Notes under the pieces: model-generated
Told to the model about the DNA's origin: nothing
Seen by the model: the letters and a program-made list of their open reading frames with translations, nothing else
Database searches by the model: none
Position numbers and translations under genes: made by a program
Source: Schistocerca nitens
Lineage: Eukaryota; Arthropoda; Insecta; Orthoptera; Acrididae
Length of the DNA: 64,000 nt
Reading direction: 5' to 3'
Assembly: GCF_023898315.1 (NCBI RefSeq)
Contig: NC_064623.1
Coordinates: 21,721,640-21,785,639, forward strand
Shown here: positions 57,795-64,000 of the stretch, piece by piece
How positions within the stretch are numbered: position 1 is the first letter of the stretch
Layout: every line of letters begins with the position of its first letter

Positions 57795-60700
57795 GTCCAC
57801 ATATGAAGCCATATATGCATAATGGTATTCTTTTTATGAAATATATGCCGACTGAAGGGCATGAAGTAGGTGAAGATCTGTAGGCATCATAACTTAGAAA
57901 GATTCTGCCCTTACACTTCAGAACCACATTGTATCATGTGAAAATCACAACAAATCTGCTAGTAACGAACTTACAGAGTCTAGTTCTAGTTAGCTGTTTT
58001 AACTTCTGCCAAAGATACACTAAAGAAAATATACAGGTCTATCGAAAATATATGAATCTCTGACTGTATAATATACATCCTTAAAGCTAATAAAAGGTGT
58101 CTTACATACAGATGGGTGAGCATTTCAGACAAGTAACAAACAGTATTTTAAATATTTTCAAATTATGGAACATAAAACGTAAACACTAGCTGTATATTTC
58201 ATGAAGGGTAGACTACATCAGTCCTTCACAATTGTGTAGTGCATAAACCTCCAAATATTGTAATTTCTATATTTGAAGTACAAAATACAACACTGCATCA
58301 TCTAACTGTAATAATCAGAGCTTGATGAATTTCAAACATTTGCAAAAGACATTTTACAATGCTTGCAAGAATTGACAGTAATGTAGAAGCTTCAGTAACG
58401 GCAATGTGAAATACTTTTGCTTCCTTTCAAAGGGACCCAATTCAAATGACATAGTATTGAATGTGAATTTATGATAAATTTGTGGAACAAATATTTTGAA
58501 GAGTGCCTCTGGATAATGACTCTCAAAGCATAGAAATTCCAATTTCAGTAACTACTTTGACAAATTCAAGTTTATACTACTAATTCATGTTATCAGACTG
58601 AACTAACATGAAATCTATCATTTTACGCAAACTGTTGAATTCATATACTAGGATTGTAACAGTATGTGAATGAGTCATATCAAGACAGTGAACGTAACAG
58701 AAATATTTAACTGAGGAAACTGTGGCTTCTTGAGCTGATAATACTTTTCTCAGACAAGTGAGAATAGTGAGGATACTTTGTATTACAAAATCTTTAGGTT
58801 ATTTACTATCCTCACAGCACCAGTGTTGTGTACAAGACAAAACTGAAGAAAATGGAATGTAACATTGAAACAGAACAGGAGATCCAATAAATTACTATTA
58901 CATCAGAATCCATACATTTATCATATACAAAGAGAGACTATCACAATCGGCGTATCAAACAGTGAATGTAACTTTCAAATTCTAAGGCAAAACACTAGCT
59001 GTGAGGTACATAGGTACGATCTGAGAAGTGTGGAAGGTAACAGGTCAACAGTCTTACAATTGAAGAACAAATGTGCATAATACATATTAGGAAGCACATC
59101 TTAATCTCATACAAATATGACAGTAACAGCTGTTTTCAACAAAGGCATTTTTAGATTACAAAAAATCATGATCAATATATGTATCGGGTGCACATATTTT
59201 TTATGCGCATTTGCCATAATAAGAAAAGCAATGTACAAACCCTAACTTATGTAGAACACACAAAATTACCATGTCATAAGAAGCTCAACAGCTAAAGCTA
59301 GTTAAGTCCAATGTAAGTACATCCTGTCAAGGAACATACATGAATTACTATGTCTATTTCTTATTAAGTCTAATATTATGAAGAGATGGCAATCTCTTTG
59401 TCAATCATATCAAACAACTAGTGACCCATAAGCTTACACAGTCACATTAAATTGCCAGGCAACATGCCAAAGTAAGTGCTTTGTAATATAAGAATACGCC
59501 AATTGTATTAGTAGTCTACTAAAGACAAGAGGTGGGAGGTGAACATTAACAAGCAACCAATATTAGAGATCATACTAAGAGTGCTTCTGATATTTCTGTA
59601 AGCACTATTGTTCACTGCAAAGGAGACAATTTACAAATGAATCATCATAGTGTGCAGAAATATACATTTACAAGAAAATATAAAATACAGAGCCCACAAA
59701 TTAGTGATAAGCTCTCCTAAAGAGACTGAAAAGCACAAGTGTGATAATACATTCTTTTGTAGCTGCACATGAATATTAGAGCATAGTTTTCTAATAATAA
59801 TGCCAATGGTCATGAACTACTATGTCATCTACTCAACTATAACCTATTGACTATAACCTATTGACTTCTGACAGGAACAAGAGTCAAATCACATTACGAT
59901 TCTTTCTATGTTTTTAAAGCTTCAACAGCATGCAATAAAAACAATGGATAATGAAAAGGCCAAAGGACTCAAAGCAGTAATGTAATACATTTGTTACTTT
60001 AAGCCTTCTGAATTTCAAATGTATGTGATACAATTAAAAGGAAAGCTAAGTGTACTAAAACTTCATATTGACAGTTTTCATAGGCCTGGATTCACTAGAG
60101 CTCAAGTGAACCTTGAAAATGTTATGGAAAGCCAAATACAAATGGGGGGAAAACATTTGCTACTGGGTTTCTAATTGTTATTACTGCTACTGATGATGAA
60201 ACTTCAAATTATTTACAGCTGTTTTACATACTACAGTTTCTTTAAACTTCTGGTACTCTGCAAATGACATTTTAAATGCCCTTAAGAATTTAGAAAAGGT
60301 TTGAATTTATAATTAGTGTTTGTTGGAAGCAGCTAAGTGCTCTCATTATGAAACACTGGATGAATATAGCCTTTGTTCTTTGTGCATCTATCTGCACTCA
60401 CTGAGGACATGCACACAGTTTCTTAATAATACTTTTCTTCCTGCGTTGAACCTCTGATGCAAGATCATACCTCTTGCTGAGTAAATTCTGACAGTTTCAT
60501 TTTCAATATTTCTTGTCATTACTGACTGCATTTTAAAAAGTAATATTTCTGTTGACTGAGGAAGCTGTCAAATAACCAAGATGAAACTGGTACTGCAGGT
60601 CATGAAGTTGATTAGTCTTTTAGTAATATCAATGGAATAGTGTTTAGGGGAATATACCTTCTGTCCTGTGTTTGTCCTCTGATTTATGATTATCTACCTG

Positions 60701-61167
60701 CTGCTGTGAATGGTGCAGAGCACCAGTTTACCAAGTTTGCAGGTGGCAGCAGTATTGTAACAATATCTTATTAGGAGGAGTGGATGAATGACACTGACTA
60801 TTTTGCTGATATACCAGTGCTTACCTGGACTGATGTTCTTACTTGCATGTTAATACTTCTTACAAATGGGATTGCGGCCAAGATTGCTTAAGATTATTGG
60901 ACTTCCTTCTAGAGCAATACATTGTCATTTGTGGCTGGCAAGGGCTAATTCTATACATCAGCTGGTACATTCCTATACATTTCTTTAAGTTAAGAGGAAG
61001 AGGATGTTGGTCAAACCACTAACAGAGGTTTAATTCCCCAGAGCTTGTTCCCATGAAGGGAACTAGTATTATCACCAAAGGGACACCAATTCTTGACAGA
61101 CAGCAACACAAAGATCGGAGGGAATGGAAGAACTAGCGGGCCAGGATACGATGACAGCAGTCTCAGC
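57795..61167. other. No gene recognised
   Basis: AT-rich throughout, with only short frames and no detectable repeat ends. Confidence 0.55.
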
Positions 61168-61567
61168 AGCAGTTTTTTTGTTATGGATTTAGGGCACAAA
61201 ACTGCTACAGTCATTAGCGCCCAGTATGTGGCTTAGGGAAAGGTAAAAAAACAAAAAATAGATTGGAGATCACCAGCAATGGGAGCAAAACTCAGTGGGG
61301 AAACTAAAAAACGGAAGGAAAGCTTAGAAAACCACTTCAGAAAGGGGGGGTTGTTTCCCCAAAAAGAGCTTCAAATGACTGACATCTCACTGACACTAAT
61401 AAACTCTAGGATGTGATCAACAGCTCGTGTCATCTGCTAAAATGGAAGATATATCAGGTGACACATGTAGACTGGCACATAGCGGAGTAAAATAGGGGCA
61501 CTGAAGTAAAAGCTGTCTTACCATCCACAGCTGAGAGCAGTGGGGGAGGATCGCCACTTAAAAGATG

Positions 61568-62152
61568 TCAATGGCTGAAAAGACAGTGCCCTATCCGGTG
61601 TCTAGTTAAAATTACCTCCTCCCGACAACTCGTTTGGGAGGAAGAGGTCCAAGCACAGGTAAGAGCTTCCACGTCCCACAATTTATTATTGGGAAGTGTC
61701 GACCAATGTGTGTGCCATAAAAGAGCAACACAACATAAAACACTCTGTACATTGGCGAAAGGAACCATGTAAACAGCAGGCTGAAGAAAGACTGCAGCCT
61801 TGGCCAGTATGTCGGCCACCTCATTTCCATGGATACCAACATGTTCTAGGATCTGGAGGAGTGCCACAGAGATGTGAAGCAAGTGGAGGCATTCCTGAAT
61901 CCAGTGGACCAGAGGGTGGACATAGTAAATAGCTTGGAGACTGAGGAGAGAGCTGAGCGAATCTGAGCATATAATATACTGTATCTGCTGATGGCGATTG
62001 ATGTATTGGACAGCCTGGAGAACAGCGTGAAGCTCTGCAGGAAAAACCGAACACTGGTCAGGAAGCCAAAGTCGATTAGGGGTGTCCCCAACAACATAGG
62101 CACTGCCAACACAAAATGATGTTTCAGCCATCAGTGTAAATAAATGTGGCAT
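61568..62152 (-). pseudogene. LINE RNase H domain, open but detached
   Basis: 194 codons open. Blocks: SAYVVGDTPNRLWLPDQCSV, FPAELHAVLQAVQYI with the catalytic glutamate, IICSDSLSSLLSL with the catalytic aspartate, then HVGIHGNEVADILAKAA with the final aspartate. The N-terminal YTDGS-type block is shifted out of frame (MPHLFTLMAE here). RNase H removes the RNA template during second-strand synthesis. The frame is separated from the rest of the LINE protein by the nested LINE at 62168. Confidence 0.8.
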
Positions 62153-62167
62153 CCTTCATTTGTGCTC

Positions 62168-62440
62168 ATGTTGTTGTTTTTGTCTTCAGTCCAGAGACTG
62201 GTTTGATGCAGCTCTCCATGCTACTCTATTCTGTTCGAGCATCTCCCAGTACCTACTGCAGACTACATCCTTCTGAATCTGTATAGTGCATTCATCTCTT
62301 GGTCTCCCTCTATGATTTTTACGTTCCACACTGCTCTCCAATACCAAGTTGGTGATCCCTTGATGCCTCAGAATATGCCCTACCAACCGATCCCTTCATC
62401 TAGTCAAGTCATGCCACAAATTTCTTACCTCTGGAATCCT
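62168..62440 (-). mobile_element. LINE 3' end nested in the I-type LINE
   Basis: Minus-strand 3' end of the RTE-like family seen at 47150-48357: MVGHILRHQGITNLVLESSV, then RGRPRDECTIQIQKDVVCSR and NRVAWRAASNQSL, followed by gactgaagacaaaaacaacaac as the tail. Strongly 5'-truncated (about 270 bp). It splits the coding sequence of the I-type LINE between the connection region and RNase H. Confidence 0.8.
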
Positions 62441-64000
62441 TTAACCATATGAGCAGCAAATGCCTGATGATTAACGAGAGAAGGGGTATTATCCTTGGAA
62501 AGCTGACAAAGATCACAGAGCAGGCAGGTCCAGGGGCAGAACCAAGGTAATGCCATATCCCCAGTTGTCAAAGTTTTAGGAAAGTAGAAGGAAAGAGAAC
62601 TTACCAGTTGACAGAAGCAGACTCCCGGTGGTAGTAGAGAGGAAGGTTGGCCTGTATACCCTAAATCCAAGGAGGCGTCGAAAAAAAGGTAATGGGCTGG
62701 ATTAGCAGGCATGGAAGACAGATGGCTAGCATAACAACTCAGAAGGACAGCTAGCCAATTGGACAGCGGAGGATTAGCAGTCTCAGCATAAAGGCTTTCC
62801 ACAGAGCTGGTGTAAAAAGCTCCAGACACTAAAAGTAATCCACAGTGGTGGATAGAGTCGAGACGCCGAAGAATAGACGGCCGAGCAAGAGTCAACTATG
62901 CTTCCATAGTCCAATTTTGAGAGCACTAAAGTGTGATAGTGGCGGAGGAGGACTACTCACAGACAGCGAGCTGAAAAATAGGAAATGTGGGATGACCAGC
63001 ACAGTTTTGTCAAACATAGGACCCATGAATTTAGTGACGTCCGCGAACAGAAGGTCGACAGGGCATAGATGTAGGGAAGGCAGAAGAAACTTTATAAGAC
63101 ACCAAAAATTGACACACATGGTCTTACTGGGAGAAATGCGGAAGCCGGTTTCGATGCTCTAAGAGTGGAGGTGACAGACATCCTTGAAGACGTCTGTCAA
63201 GAAAGCTGGTTCGTTGAGAGCTGTAGTAGATCGCAAAATTATCCACAAGGAGGGAGCCCAAGACATCGGGAAGGAGACAATCCATAACTGGATTTATGGT
63301 GATGGCAAACAGTACAACACTTAGCACGGAGCCCTGGAGTACCCCGTTTTCTTGGGGAAAAGTACGGGAGAGAGTAGTGTTCACCTGCACTATAAATGTG
63401 CACTCTGCCATAATTTCACGAATAGAAAGGGGGCAGCCGACCTCTAAAGCCCCAAGAGAGCAGTATGTGGATGATGCCTGTCCTCATACAGGTATCTTAC
63501 GCTCTCACCAGACTGAAAAGTATTGCTACCGTTCGGCGTTTCCTGAGAAGAAAATTGTTCATGATGTAAGTGGAGAGAGCAGCAATATGATCAACTGCAG
63601 AATGATGCTTTCAGGAACCACATTGGGTAGGTGTTAGACTGTGGGACTATAGCCACCAGGCTAAACAGCAATTCACCATATGCTCCAGTACCTTACATAC
63701 ACTACTCTTAAGAGAAATGGGGAGATAGCTAAATGGGAAATTCTTGTCCTTTCCAGGTTTCAGAACAGAAATGAAGATAGCTTCTCGCCATCATCTGGGA
63801 AAGGTACTGTCGGTTCAAATTCAATTATAAAGGTGAAGGAGGTAACGCACACTGTCCTATGATAAATTCACCAACATTTGGATGTGGATACCATCCGGTC
63901 CTGTGGCGGGAGAGCGAGAAGAAGAGAGTGCGAGTGAGTTCCCACATGGAGCAAACAGTATAATAGCTTTCGCTATTTTGAGAGGAGAAAGCAAGAGGTT

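Larger units (their letters stand above)
61168..64000 (-). mobile_element. I-type LINE with RNase H, cut by a second LINE and by the window end
   Basis: Minus-strand LINE with its 3' end near 61168 (ccctaaatccataacaaaaaaa on the minus strand, an A-rich tail) and its 5' part beyond base 64000. In coding order: reverse transcriptase blocks (63124-63411: TLSRTFPQENGVLQGSVLSV, NPVMDCLLPDVLGSLLVDNFA, the latter standing for the FADD-type catalytic block), thumb/connection region (62425-62895), then an RNase H domain (61568-62152). RNase H after the reverse transcriptase is the mark of the I clade. Frames are broken in several places, and the family's catalytic FxDD reads LVDN here, so it is dead. 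Confidence 0.8.

Noticed and set aside
1-64000. CRISPR arrays, riboswitches, bacterial operons or rRNA
   Set aside because: No regularly spaced repeats, no operon-like gene packing and no rRNA-like sequence. The window is eukaryotic.

Overview
The window looks like intergenic and intronic DNA from a large, repeat-rich insect genome, most likely an orthopteran of the grasshopper/locust type. This is an inference. It rests on a tRNA-derived SINE with a perfect target duplication, many Tc1/mariner, hAT, LINE and Penelope-like relics, long AC/GT microsatellites tied to transposon ends, and host exons that are tiny and separated by kilobases. Nothing is bacterial: there are no operons, ribosome binding sites or CRISPR arrays.

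Two host genes can be glimpsed. On the plus strand, three candidate exons (9867-9897, 15320-15397, 24607-24786) have canonical splice sites and all join in phase 1, giving the first ~97 codons of a protein I do not recognise. On the minus strand, exons at 39533-39668, 38461-39450 and 34315-34461 look like part of a gene with an ASH-type beta-sandwich followed by a basic, disordered region, resembling abnormal spindle (Asp/ASPM). A young BEL/Pao retroelement sits at the 3' edge of its large exon.

Layout: 1-1870 Ty3/gypsy 3' end; 3476-8336 hAT transposon with 8-bp target duplication and a Tc1-like element nested in it; 9.8-24.8 kb plus-strand host gene, whose introns hold LINE pieces, a fold-back built from two Penelope-like 3' ends (12875-14443), two mariners (16.4-18.6 kb), a Penelope-like element with a solo LTR inside (about 19.7-23.35 kb) and a terminal-inverted-repeat element (23543-24108); 25021-25387 MITE; 25.5-27.2 kb unassigned coding-like DNA; 27.2-33.6 kb a mosaic of LINE, inverted-repeat element, solo LTR, Ty3/gypsy integrase, second LINE and Tc1 pieces; 34.3-39.7 kb the ASH-domain gene with its BEL insertion; 39958-40399 a short fold-back; 41.3-42.4 kb LINE relic; 45430-46977 a nearly whole rosa-like (DD41D) Tc1/mariner element; 47.1-48.4 kb LINE; 48.4-61.1 kb AT-rich DNA with one SINE; 61.2-64.0 kb an I-type LINE on the minus strand, cut by another LINE and running off the window.

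Most coding potential is transposon-derived and decayed. The elements do not work together: they record successive insertions, with up to three levels of nesting (LTR in inverted-repeat element in LINE).
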